This document shows, in pieces, positions 1 through 7,647 of a DNA stretch of 24,554 nt (positions are counted from its first letter, which is position 1; each line of letters begins with the position of its first letter). The DNA is taken from contig DASYSA010000032.1 of assembly GCA_036003885.1 (NCBI GenBank), positions 1-24,554 of the forward strand. Reading direction: 5' to 3'. The notes under the pieces are model-generated. The model was not told the origin of the DNA. It made no database searches and was given only the letters and a program-made list of their open reading frames with translations. The translations under genes and the position numbers were made by a program. The stretch is from DASYSA01 sp036003885. Its GTDB lineage: Bacteria > Acidobacteriota > Blastocatellia > UBA7656.

Positions 1-72
1 ACCGACTGAGCTAAGCGCCCTTTTCAAGTGTCAAACACTAGCAGATGCACTGGGGTATTTCCAGGAAGGATA

Positions 73-102
73 CAGGATTTAGGATAATCTGGGATTTAGG
101 AT
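73..102 (+). repeat. GGATTTAGGAT-type repeat, left copy
   Basis: A degenerate G-rich repeat made of GGATTTA / GGGATTTA units. It recurs in inverted orientation at 7605-7639, where it has a 7-base duplication (CTGGGAT) and one substitution. It supplies the stop codon (TAG at 97-99) that closes the RHS reading frame on its 5' side, so the RHS sequence begins right at the edge of this element. It could be one member of a dispersed intergenic repeat family or the boundary of a rearrangement. The sequence alone does not decide. Confidence 0.7.
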
Positions 103-3100
103 TTGCGTACAATTCTTGTCGTGACACAGGTGCAGTCGATGGATGCACATCAAAACACGAACGATGGCGATGATACGGCGCTGTCGAGGAGTACGTTCAC
201 TTTCGACGACTACATGGCTCTCGGAGGGATGGAAAACTATGGAGGCACGGCTTCGCCGCCGGGTCACTCCTCCAGCTTCGACACGACTGTCACGGTTCGC
301 GGAAACGTCACAGGCGTGACCCAGTTCATCGACCTTGTCGCGAATACGTCGATCACCAGACTGCTGAAATACGACATCTTCGGGAACGTCACAAAGGCGC
401 AGGTTGCTTGTTGCAATCAGAAGACGTTTGGCTTCGATCAGAATAACTACTGGTCGGCGGCGACACAATTGACAAATGGTGATCCGGCCGGTACGCATCT
501 GACGAGCACCATGGAGGACGACTTCAACACCTCGCTCGCTATGACGGAGACCGACCCTAACAGCCTCTCTTCGAACTACACCTATGACGCTGCCTTAAGA
601 CTCATTCAAGCCAGTCTACCAAGTGGAGCAAGCCGGATTCATACTTACAACGACGCTTCTCTGTCTGCTTCATCCAGCGTCTCCTCGATTGACGTCAACG
701 CGGCCGTCTCGAGAGTCACCGACGGCTGGGGACAAACCACGCAATCCGTCAACATTCATGGAGGCCAGGTCAATGCAACGTATGATGGGTTGGGACGAGT
801 GCAGAGTGTAACCAATCCTTTCCCTCAAGGCGGCACGCCCGGCCCAGCCACTACATATCAGTACGACGCGCTTGGCCGTCTGAAAACGACGACGTTCCCT
901 GATGGCAACACTGTTCAACAATCTTACAGTGGTCCAGCGATCACCATAACCGATCAGGTGAATCGCCAGATCAAACGGCAAGTCGACAGTCTGGGCAGGC
1001 TCATTACTACTACGGAGCAGGATCCATCGGGCAGTCTCATCCAGAATACTGACTACACCTACGATCTGCTCAACAATCTGACGCAGGTGAATCAAGGCGG
1101 GCAGTTGAGGACTTTCCAGTATGACGCCGCATCCAGATTGAAGAATGAGACGACGCCGGAGACCGGTACCACGAGCTTCACGTATACAGATTTCGACGCC
1201 GTGCTTACCCGCACTGATGCTCGCGGAGTTGTGACCACGTATACATACGACACTCTGAACCGGCTGACCGGTGTGGGCTACAATACCGTATCCGGTGTTG
1301 TCACTGCCCCAACGGTAACCTACAACTACGACAACTCGTCGACCAGCACAACCAAGGGCCTGATGTTGTCTGTTAGCACGGGCGTGTACAGCGAGACGCT
1401 ATCGTATGACTCCTTCAATCGACTGTCATCGACGAGTCGAACGATAGACAGTCGCACTTATGCTACAGCCTATCAGTACAACCCCGCCGGAGAGCTGACA
1501 CAGCTTACTTATCCGTCAACGAGAGCGGTCACAATCAATCACGATGGCTCCGGGCGGCTGGCCTCTGTTGTAAACAATGTAGACAGCGCAAACGCGATCA
1601 GCAGTTTCACCTACCAACTGTCAGGTCAGTTAGCCGGCTGGACTCTGGGTAACGGAGTAGTCGAGAGCCGAACTTATAACAACAGGCAGCAGCTACAGAC
1701 GCAGACCGCAACCAAGAGCGGCACTCTGCTCACCTTGACCTACGGTTTCAACGCGTCGGCCGGACAGATGGGTTCGGGCACAACGGCGGGCAATGGCGGG
1801 CAGGTGATGTCGATCACGGGCACGATCAATGGCACGACGGAGAGCGCCAGCTACACCTATGATCTGCTGGGGCGGCTAGCCACTTCCAACCAGAGCAGCA
1901 ATGGGTCGAGCGCCCAGCGGAGGTTTGCGTACGACCGCTGGGGCAACCGAACAGGCGTGTGGAACGCCACCAGCGGCGGGACCCAGATTCAAACTGTGGT
2001 TTACCAACAATCCGGGGGAGCCCCAACGAACCGAATCAATACAGTCAACGGTGTCAGCCAGACATACGATGCAACCGGAAATGTGATCAACGATGGCGCG
2101 CACAGCTACAGCTATGACAGTGAGAACCGGCTGGTCAACGTCGACGCAGGAACTACTGCCCAGTATGCGTATGACTACCGGAATTGGCGGGTGAAGAAGG
2201 TGGCCAGCGGGGGGACTACCCATTACATCTGGGAGGCCGGGCATGTAATAGCCGAGCACAATGGTGTGAGCGGGGCTCAGGTCATAGACTACATCTACGC
2301 CGGCGGCAGATTGATCGCGAAAGCGCCCGGAACGCAGCTTGCGGGGAACGGAAGCACCGTGTACTTCTTGAACGATATGCTAAGCGCGCGGGTCTTGACG
2401 GACAATGCAGGCATCGTTGCCGGCAAACAGGGTCACCTGCCTTTCGGAGAAGATTTTGCGGAAAGCGGGACACAAGACAAGCATCACTTCACCAGCTATG
2501 AGAGAGACGGCGAGACCGGATTGGATTACGCGGTGAATAGATCGTATGCTTCAGGCACCGGGAGATTTGCGCAGGCCGACCCCAGTCGAGGTAGTGCGAG
2601 TGCGTCGGACCCGCGGACCTGGAATCGGTATAGCTACACACGGAACGTGCTGACCAATCGGGTCGACCCATCTGGGTTATTGGATGATCCAGAAGACACG
2701 TGTCCCGATGGCGACTGTGCTGGCGAAGACGTGATTCGGTTATACGGTGAAGCGGACTATCCGGACGAGGACGGAGGCGGAGACGTCATTCACCTATATG
2801 CGGAAGCGCCGTTTCCAGAGGAAGACGATTTTGGATTTTCAGATTTCCTTCCAATATTGGCTGGGGATGGCACCGGTGTGGGAGAGGTTGGCGGCGGGGG
2901 AGCCGTTGATCCGGCGCCTCAAGCACGACGCCAGAGATGCGCTCCCCCGCCGGGTGAGGCAGTTAGACGAGACCGAACCGTAAGCGACGCCGGATTACGG
3001 GCGGTTACCGCCGCTGAGGCTGTTGTTCTGCACCTTTACAATGATGCCACGGGCAATTGCACGATAGGTTACGGCCACCTGGTACATCGTGGGCGGTGCC

Positions 3101-3435
3101 GACGAGATGACAGAAACACCTACGGCGGCGGAATCAGCCAACAGCAGGCGTTGGATTTCTATCGGACCGATATTGCGCGAGCCGCTACCATTGTTAACAA
3201 TTCGGTAAATGTTCCGCTCAGTCAGAATCAATTCGACGCGCTCGCGGACTTTGTCTTTAATATTGGCCACTTGCAGGGAACCACTTTGCTTCGAAGGCTG
3301 AACGCTGGCAACTACGACGCTGTACCCGGTCAGTTGGCGAGGTACAACACAGGTCGCGTAAGGGGACGCCGAAGGGTTTTACGAGGCTTGGTGAGAAGAC
3401 GGAGGGCAGAGGGAAGATTGTTCTGCACGCAGTGA
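103..3435 (+). CDS. RHS-repeat protein with C-terminal GH24 lysozyme toxin domain (N-terminally truncated)
   Basis: This is a polymorphic-toxin protein whose tip should cleave peptidoglycan between MurNAc and GlcNAc. Residues about 70-700 carry many YD/RHS repeats (YDALGRL, YDLLNNL, YDTLNRL, YDLLGRL). About 690-860 is the RHS core-associated domain, ending in the usual VDPSGL boundary (D855, P856, G858), where RHS shells cleave off their toxin. The variable tip (861-1110) has an acidic linker and then a GH24 domain with E972, D981 and T987 in the CTIGYGH context, matching the Glu/Asp/Thr triad of T4-type lysozymes. The usual EG after the catalytic Glu is EA here. No signal peptide, PAAR domain or other delivery domain is present. 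The TTG start at 103 has no clear ribosome site and sits against a repeat; ATG at 139 is an alternative. The gene is therefore probably a 5'-truncated or silent RHS cassette, although the toxin end is intact. Confidence 0.88.
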   Translation: MRTILVVTQVQSMDAHQNTNDGDDTALSRSTFTFDDYMALGGMENYGGTASPPGHSSSFDTTVTVRGNVTGVTQFIDLVANTSITRLLKYDIFGNVTKAQVACCNQKTFGFDQNNYWSAATQLTNGDPAGTHLTSTMEDDFNTSLAMTETDPNSLSSNYTYDAALRLIQASLPSGASRIHTYNDASLSASSSVSSIDVNAAVSRVTDGWGQTTQSVNIHGGQVNATYDGLGRVQSVTNPFPQGGTPGPATTYQYDALGRLKTTTFPDGNTVQQSYSGPAITITDQVNRQIKRQVDSLGRLITTTEQDPSGSLIQNTDYTYDLLNNLTQVNQGGQLRTFQYDAASRLKNETTPETGTTSFTYTDFDAVLTRTDARGVVTTYTYDTLNRLTGVGYNTVSGVVTAPTVTYNYDNSSTSTTKGLMLSVSTGVYSETLSYDSFNRLSSTSRTIDSRTYATAYQYNPAGELTQLTYPSTRAVTINHDGSGRLASVVNNVDSANAISSFTYQLSGQLAGWTLGNGVVESRTYNNRQQLQTQTATKSGTLLTLTYGFNASAGQMGSGTTAGNGGQVMSITGTINGTTESASYTYDLLGRLATSNQSSNGSSAQRRFAYDRWGNRTGVWNATSGGTQIQTVVYQQSGGAPTNRINTVNGVSQTYDATGNVINDGAHSYSYDSENRLVNVDAGTTAQYAYDYRNWRVKKVASGGTTHYIWEAGHVIAEHNGVSGAQVIDYIYAGGRLIAKAPGTQLAGNGSTVYFLNDMLSARVLTDNAGIVAGKQGHLPFGEDFAESGTQDKHHFTSYERDGETGLDYAVNRSYASGTGRFAQADPSRGSASASDPRTWNRYSYTRNVLTNRVDPSGLLDDPEDTCPDGDCAGEDVIRLYGEADYPDEDGGGDVIHLYAEAPFPEEDDFGFSDFLPILAGDGTGVGEVGGGGAVDPAPQARRQRCAPPPGEAVRRDRTVSDAGLRAVTAAEAVVLHLYNDATGNCTIGYGHLVHRGRCRRDDRNTYGGGISQQQALDFYRTDIARAATIVNNSVNVPLSQNQFDALADFVFNIGHLQGTTLLRRLNAGNYDAVPGQLARYNTGRVRGRRRVLRGLVRRRRAEGRLFCTQ

Positions 3436-3473
3436 TTAGCGGGATTCGACTGTATAATCCAAGTGGAGTTGCT

Positions 3474-3932
3474 ATGAGATCAAACGCCTTTGTTGGCTGG
3501 ACGCTTGTGATAAGCATTGTACTTGGCTCGATCCCAACATCGGGGCAAATCGCTCGATCGCCAAGCCATCGCCAGATCAGATTCAAGGAGGGGCAGACTA
3601 CTGTACAAGTACGGGCAGTGCTGAAGCCCGAAACAGATCAAGTATATAGGTTCCGCGCTAGGGCCGGCCAGAATATCCACGTTCATTTGGTACTTCCGGG
3701 TAAGCAAAAGGCTCGGCCCTGGGATGTTGTCTTCGTTGTCCAACACATAGGAAACCATATTCCTGGCACGAACACGCAGATTCTGGAGGGCGTTAATCCG
3801 CATGGTGAAATTAACTGGCTAGGTAAAATCCCGGTAGACGGAGACTACGAGATCTGGGTCTCGAATCCGGAGATCAGCGACCGCTTCTACACTCGCCCTA
3901 TAAGATACATCTTGGAGGTGAGCATAAACTGA
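3474..3932 (+). CDS. secreted PliG/PPC-like protein, candidate lysozyme-inhibitor immunity protein
   Basis: A 152-residue protein with an N-terminal signal peptide (residues 1 to about 24, ending near TSGQ). The mature part has the pattern IRFKEGQTTVQV, YRFRARAGQNIHVHL, GKIPVDGDYEIWVSNP and a terminal YILEVSIN. These blocks and their order resemble PliG-type (g-type lysozyme inhibitor) and pre-peptidase C-terminal beta-sandwich domains. The start is ATG 3474 because TGGAG precedes it by five bases and the signal peptide begins there; the frame is also open upstream. It begins 38 bases after the RHS-lysozyme stop, the position expected for an immunity gene. A periplasmic lysozyme inhibitor would fit a muramidase toxin. 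The family assignment rests on pattern resemblance. A generic PPC-domain protein is the main alternative. Confidence 0.65.
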   Translation: MRSNAFVGWTLVISIVLGSIPTSGQIARSPSHRQIRFKEGQTTVQVRAVLKPETDQVYRFRARAGQNIHVHLVLPGKQKARPWDVVFVVQHIGNHIPGTNTQILEGVNPHGEINWLGKIPVDGDYEIWVSNPEISDRFYTRPIRYILEVSIN

Positions 3933-3945
3933 AGAGAACGGGCTC

Positions 3946-4199
3946 ATGTTTACCGAGAGAACTGATCAAGAACAGGCTTTGGTTCAACAGCGACCGGGCA
4001 GCATTGTGGTGACCTCTCGCATCCGCCCTCGCCTCAAGAGCGTCATCGTCCATTTGTCCGGAGCGGCAGTAGTACTAGAGGGTGGGTGCGTCATACATCT
4101 CCTGAATGGCGGGAGCTTACGCCCTATGCGTTGGACCCTCAAATTGAAGTCGCCGAAGCACACCTTAGGGCTATTATCAATGTTGAGGGCGAAACTTGA
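3946..4199 (+). pseudogene. frameshifted small gene, relative of 7098-7602
   Basis: From 4030 to about 4150 this stretch is clearly related at the DNA level to 7306-7425: SVIVHL, then GGCVI, then EWREL, then YALDP. A one-base deletion near 4096 (GTCATACATC here, GTCATATCATC in the other copy) shifts the frame. After it the sense reads EWRELTPYALDPQIEVAEA and ends at TGA 4197-4199. The first part is read from ATG 3946, 13 bases after the preceding gene, but its N-terminus does not match the other copy and may be missing. Function is unknown. The position suggests a decayed member of the immunity array. Confidence 0.6.
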
Positions 4200-4215
4200 G
4201 CGGAGTTCGCTTTCA

Positions 4216-4838
4216 ATGATCTTTCTACGATTGTTCTCCTTGTGGCTGGTCTTACGTTCCGCGGACCGATCGACTCCAGGTCTATTACGGGTCGAGGCCT
4301 AAATAGTGCGCGAATTGAGGTGAAGCCTGCTTGCTCTGTCTCCGCGGCTCGCATCTCAATACATCAATCTGGTCAGCGACGGCCGGAGGAACAATCAAGC
4401 TTCGGGGCAGAAGTCAGGATAGAGCGCCCTGTTAAGCTGCCCGACGAGGTTTTGGAGATACTCGTCACGACAGACAAGTCAGGCACAGCTGTCTTGAACC
4501 TGGTGAACGACCTGTCCAGATTTCTGCGTCTCTCTTCGTAGCGTCGCGGATTGATTTAGACAAAGATGAATTTCCGGACCTACTTGTTACCGCGGCTGAA
4601 GACAACTCCTGCCTTGGGGGAGCTAACATCATTCCATTCTGGATCTTTCATAACACAAGGGGAGGATACAGACTGGTGCTGTATCCGAACGCTCAACCTG
4701 TACCTCCTAACAAGGAGAAGTGGAGGCTACCGTGACATACGGACAGAGGAGGCAACAGCTAAGAAACTGACCATCAGTATGTACAGGTTCAATAGGGCTA
4801 AGTATCAACTAACGAAATCTTGGCAAGAGTCGCTTTGA
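4216..4838 (+). pseudogene. multiply frameshifted paralogue of the 5644-6255 gene
   Basis: Possible start at ATG 4216 with a signal-like MIFLRLFSLWLVL. The body matches the intact gene at 5644 in pieces lying in different frames. EEQSSFGAEVRIERPVKLP (about 4387-4443) matches EQSVFGLEIDIDHPVSIP. SLFVASRIDLDKDEFPDL with LLVTAAEDNSCLGGANIIPFW (4529-4642) matches the DxNxD...PDLVVTAADTCLMGANIGPFW block. GYRDIRTEEATAKK and YRFNRAKYQL (about 4729-4806) match CYRNVQTTGATARE and YIFNGRVYQL. At least three frame changes separate these blocks, so the gene is broken. The intact relative lies about 800 bases downstream, which indicates tandem duplication followed by decay of this copy. Confidence 0.75.
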
Positions 4839-4919
4839 TCTGTTCGAATGCACCCTTACCGAGGTAGCAGGCAGCTCTTCGACCTCTTATTTCGATCAAG
4901 CAGTTGATGGATTGTTACG

Positions 4920-5480
4920 ATGAGATTGAACTCGAGTGCGTTAATCGGCTGTACGGTTGTAATCGGCATTCTGCTTGCCCCGATCCACGCCGTGAGTAAT
5001 GAAGATGAAGACAGCAAATGGGCTCGCAAGTCAGGTCTTACGCAAGAGGAAATTCGCAAGCTACGCAAGCTCACTGGCGTGGAAGGAGACAGAGCAGCAG
5101 GATACATCGATAGTATTGATACACACAGCTTGAGCTCGCATAACCAAATACTGCTCGTGACCGCTGGCGGCAACGGGCATTGTTTGAACCTCTATGTGTT
5201 TGCCCGCGCGGCAGGGGGCTTTCGCAGCATCTGGGCAGCGGAAGAAAAGGGATATTGCCGCGAAAGCCCGGACAGTCCTGAAGCTTACGTCACACCCAGC
5301 GGAAGAATTGTGGTAAAAATTCCCGTGTACGATAACCGAAAGCAGCTAACAAAGGAGCAGATTTTTATACCTACGCATGGACCGGCAAAACTTACAGGGA
5401 TGTGGGTAAGAGATCTGTACGAAACCAATAGGAGTGCCCGAGGTAAGAAACTTCGAACCTTCGGCGTGCGACAACGATAG
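4920..5480 (+). CDS. secreted hypothetical protein in the candidate immunity array
   Basis: A 186-residue protein with a signal peptide (1 to about 24, cleavage near IHA/VS). The mature part opens with a charged helical stretch (TQEEIRKLRKLTGVEG). A beta-rich region follows with QILLVTAGGNGHCLNLYVFA and FRSIWAAEEKGYC; C88 and C113 could form a disulfide. The order 'LVTA..., Cys, hydrophobic strand, aromatic-rich strand' resembles the middle of the 5644 protein, so the two may be distant relatives. The first 22 residues and their DNA resemble the signal peptide of the 3474 gene although the mature parts differ. The start is ATG 4920; the ribosome site is weak. Not recognised as a named family. 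It may protect against a cell-wall-active toxin, but only the neighbourhood suggests this. Confidence 0.7.
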   Translation: MRLNSSALIGCTVVIGILLAPIHAVSNEDEDSKWARKSGLTQEEIRKLRKLTGVEGDRAAGYIDSIDTHSLSSHNQILLVTAGGNGHCLNLYVFARAAGGFRSIWAAEEKGYCRESPDSPEAYVTPSGRIVVKIPVYDNRKQLTKEQIFIPTHGPAKLTGMWVRDLYETNRSARGKKLRTFGVRQR

Positions 5481-5489
5481 CCGGCCACC

Positions 5490-5600
5490 TCTGGCAAAGC
5501 CTGCCTGGTTCTACGCTCGGCGGGCGGCATAGATCAAGACCGGGATTTCAATAGAGCATACCAAGACGCGCTCAGGAAGTGTCAGAACGCGGGACGCTAA
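5490..5600 (+). other. possible orphan 3' remnant of a displaced toxin tip
   Basis: A short open stretch between two secreted genes ends at TAA 5598-5600 and encodes GGIDQDRDFNRAYQDALRKC followed by QNAGR. A Gly-rich lead followed by an AYxxAxxKC tail is reminiscent of the extreme C-termini of some RHS-associated tips. No start codon or ribosome site belongs to it. It may be debris of an earlier toxin cassette or a chance open frame. Confidence 0.2.
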
Positions 5601-5643
5601 TTCTCGCGAGTAAGCCTGCCAACTTGGATGGTAAGGAGGACAC

Positions 5644-6255
5644 ATGAAAAAGGTGCGGTTGGCAATTAGGTTAATTGGGTATATTGCGACGCTTTCTCTT
5701 TCATTTTCAGTGGCACGAGAATCAGCGCTGTTAACCCACGCAAGAAGTGTATCGCCAGAAGCAAACGAGGGTGGCGGCAGCACAAGCAATCTGGGGCATA
5801 TTCGGCAAGAACAGTCCGTCTTTGGTTTGGAGATAGACATAGACCATCCCGTTTCAATTCCTAAGGATGTTCTGCGCATCCTAAAGACCGACCGGGCCAT
5901 CAGGAAATGCTTTCACGAAGATGAGGCGGCGCGAGAAGTTACGCCGTCAATGTTCGTCGCAGCTGAGATCGATCTGAATTACGACAATATTCCCGATCTC
6001 GTAGTGACAGCAGCTGATACCTGCCTGATGGGCGCGAATATCGGTCCGTTTTGGGTGTTCCGCAAGACTGACCACGGCTACGAGAGGATACTACGGGTCG
6101 ATACCCTGAATCTCGAGTTTCTCAAAACCAAAACTAACTGTTATCGCAATGTCCAGACAACCGGAGCAACTGCGAGAGAGGCCGTCACAACGACCTATAT
6201 ATTTAATGGTCGTGTGTACCAGCTTCGACGCTCAAAAACAGAACCGATTAGATAG
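5644..6255 (+). CDS. secreted protein with one calcium-type DxNxD...D motif, immunity-array member
   Basis: A 203-residue protein with a very good ribosome site (AAGGAGG four bases before ATG 5644). The signal peptide covers residues 1 to about 24. The centre has D110-x-N112-x-D114-xxx-D118 followed by LVVTAADTC, a single FG-GAP/VCBS-like calcium-binding loop and strand. GANIGPFWVFR and a GYERIL strand come next. C89, C127 and C166 are available for disulfides. The C-terminal part (NCYRNVQTTGATAREAV, YIFNGRVYQL) is also preserved in the broken copy at 4216-4838, which shows it is a genuine conserved protein. It lies in the array behind the RHS-lysozyme gene. The product is probably periplasmic or surface-exposed. 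The function is unknown, and an immunity role is inferred from position and duplication only. Confidence 0.78.
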   Translation: MKKVRLAIRLIGYIATLSLSFSVARESALLTHARSVSPEANEGGGSTSNLGHIRQEQSVFGLEIDIDHPVSIPKDVLRILKTDRAIRKCFHEDEAAREVTPSMFVAAEIDLNYDNIPDLVVTAADTCLMGANIGPFWVFRKTDHGYERILRVDTLNLEFLKTKTNCYRNVQTTGATAREAVTTTYIFNGRVYQLRRSKTEPIR

Positions 6256-6609
6256 GACGTGCTTGCGCAGAGACAACCAACACCTGGCCAGAACGCATAG
6301 TAAAGGCGAGCCGAACGATGAAGGATTCCCACCTATAGGCGGGACGCTGTACCTCAGAGGGCGATTTCGGGCTTCTATTCTCTGGCGTTCTAACACTAAC
6401 AGCAAGCAACAGTTTCGGCCGTCGATATTGTGTTCGTTGTCTACCCCTTAGCGAAGGCGTCGGACTTCGGTTGATAAGCTTCGCCTGATCACGAACATGT
6501 AAGAGGAAACGCCCCGGCTTTCGTTGAAGGTCTGAGGGATGTGGGAATGATTCAATGCCTGGCCAAGGTCAGAGGGTGATACCCAGAAAAACAGAGGAGG
6601 GTCCTTCCA
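6256..6609. other. 354-base gap with no recognisable gene
   Basis: No credible coding frame, repeat or strong hairpin was found between the two secreted genes apart from the ribosome site of the next gene (GGAGG at 6596-6600). It may hold eroded coding sequence, as other gaps in this array do, but nothing in it could be matched to a neighbour. Confidence 0.4.
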
Positions 6610-7098
6610 ATGGCTCAGGTTGAGAGATCAATGAGGAAATGCGCCGCGACCATCATCCTCGTCCTTATGGCGAGCATTCAGTTGTGCGCATTCGAAAAAA
6701 CCGCGCGAGTCCCATCATTTGTTTTTGGAACTTGGAAGATCTATAGGGTTCAGGAGGTTGGGGGCCATGCAGGACATGATGCGGCGGAAAAGGAAATAGG
6801 GAAAGAATTCTATCTTGGCAAGGATGTTTTCAGGCATGACCTGAATCTACTCTTCTTTGAGAACAAGCCCTGTCAGAACCCTCGATACAACTTCACAACC
6901 AGGAGATTCAGCCAGTATGACGTGGTCGATAAAGGCACGCTTTTGTTTTATGGACTAGATGCCGCCAAGCCTAACACAGTCAGACAGATCGTTCTGCACT
7001 GTAGAGACGCTGGAGGCGCATCATTTGAGGTAACCAAAGACAATGAGTTAGCCCTCTACTATGACGGCTATTTCTTTTTCCTGAAGAAGGTGAACTAG
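6610..7098 (+). CDS. secreted lipocalin-like small protein, immunity-array member
   Basis: A 162-residue protein. GGAGG lies nine bases before ATG 6610; an internal ATG at 6631 would give a more typical signal peptide (MRKCAATIILVLMASIQLCA) and may be the true start. The mature part begins near FEKTARVPSF. It has FGTWKIYRVQEVGG near residue 40, EIGKEFYLGKDVF near 63-74, and ends NELALYYDGYFFFLKKVN. The 'GTW...GKE...C...C...DGxFFxLK' pattern is typical of small secreted lipocalin-like beta-barrels. C88 and C131 could pair. No precise family is claimed. It follows the other secreted small genes of the RHS island in the same orientation, and the degenerate gene at 7098 follows directly. Confidence 0.72.
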   Translation: MAQVERSMRKCAATIILVLMASIQLCAFEKTARVPSFVFGTWKIYRVQEVGGHAGHDAAEKEIGKEFYLGKDVFRHDLNLLFFENKPCQNPRYNFTTRRFSQYDVVDKGTLLFYGLDAAKPNTVRQIVLHCRDAGGASFEVTKDNELALYYDGYFFFLKKVN

Positions 7099-7602
7099 AT
7101 GGCGAGTCTTCTAGATTACGCAAGACGACTTACACATTCGATGCTCGCAGGTACCGGCTCCGGAGTGCCCGAAAGGTAAGAGCATACGCTCTATTGGGCA
7201 GCGGCTATCAGGCTGTTGGTGGTCGAGACCAGATCTACTGGGACGAGCAGGACGCAGGGATCTCCTTCAAGTTTTGGTACGATCACAAGACACGAAAACG
7301 CTACCTTGAGAGCGTCATAGTCCACCCCCCCAGAGCGGCAGTGATACCAGAGGACGGGTGCGTCATATCATCTTCTGAATGGCGGGAGCTTAGGGGCTAT
7401 GCACTAGAGCCCTCAAAACACAGACGCTCAAGCGCGCGTTAGACCTGAAATATTAGTGCCGAAGGAATGTAGTTGCACAGTGTGCGTAAGTTTATTCGCA
7501 GAGACGATCATCCTCGGCCGCTGGAACAACTTCGCAGAAGGACGAACTGAGCAGAGGATAAGTTCACGAGCAACGAAAGTCTTCACAGCCGCCCACGCAT
7601 AG
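7098..7602 (+). pseudogene. frameshifted small gene, second copy of the EWREL family
   Basis: The frame is open from about 7098 and encodes TYTFDARRYRLRSARKVRAY, ALLGSGYQAVGGRDQIYWDE, FKFWYDHKTRKRYLESVIVH, EDGCVISSSEWRELRGYALEP. The block from 7306 to about 7425 is homologous to 4030-4150. After YALEP one extra base near 7410 shifts the sense into another frame (PQNTDAQARVRPEILVPKEC onward), which stays open to TAG 7600-7602. If left unrepaired the frame stops at 7440-7442. No start or ribosome site is evident, so this is probably a 5'-incomplete, frameshifted gene. It ends against the right-hand repeat. Function is unknown. Confidence 0.55.
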
Positions 7603-7604
7603 AT

Positions 7605-7639
7605 CCTCAATCCCAGATTATCCCAGATCCTAAATCCTG
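7605..7639 (-). repeat. GGATTTAGGAT-type repeat, right inverted copy
   Basis: The reverse complement matches the left copy (73-102) except for a 7-base CTGGGAT duplication and one T to G change. It lies between the last degenerate gene of the array and the stop codon of the metalloprotease gene (7648-7650). The two inverted copies enclose the RHS toxin and the whole putative immunity array. Confidence 0.7.
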
Positions 7640-7647
7640 GGCTCCTA

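Noticed and set aside
2..82. Open frame ending at TAG 80-82 that could be the 3' end of an upstream gene
   Set aside because: Only 26 codons are visible, without any recognisable motif, so it cannot be told from chance.
3453..3458. TATAAT just upstream of the PliG-like gene
   Set aside because: No -35 box at the right distance, and the predicted start would fall inside the ribosome site.
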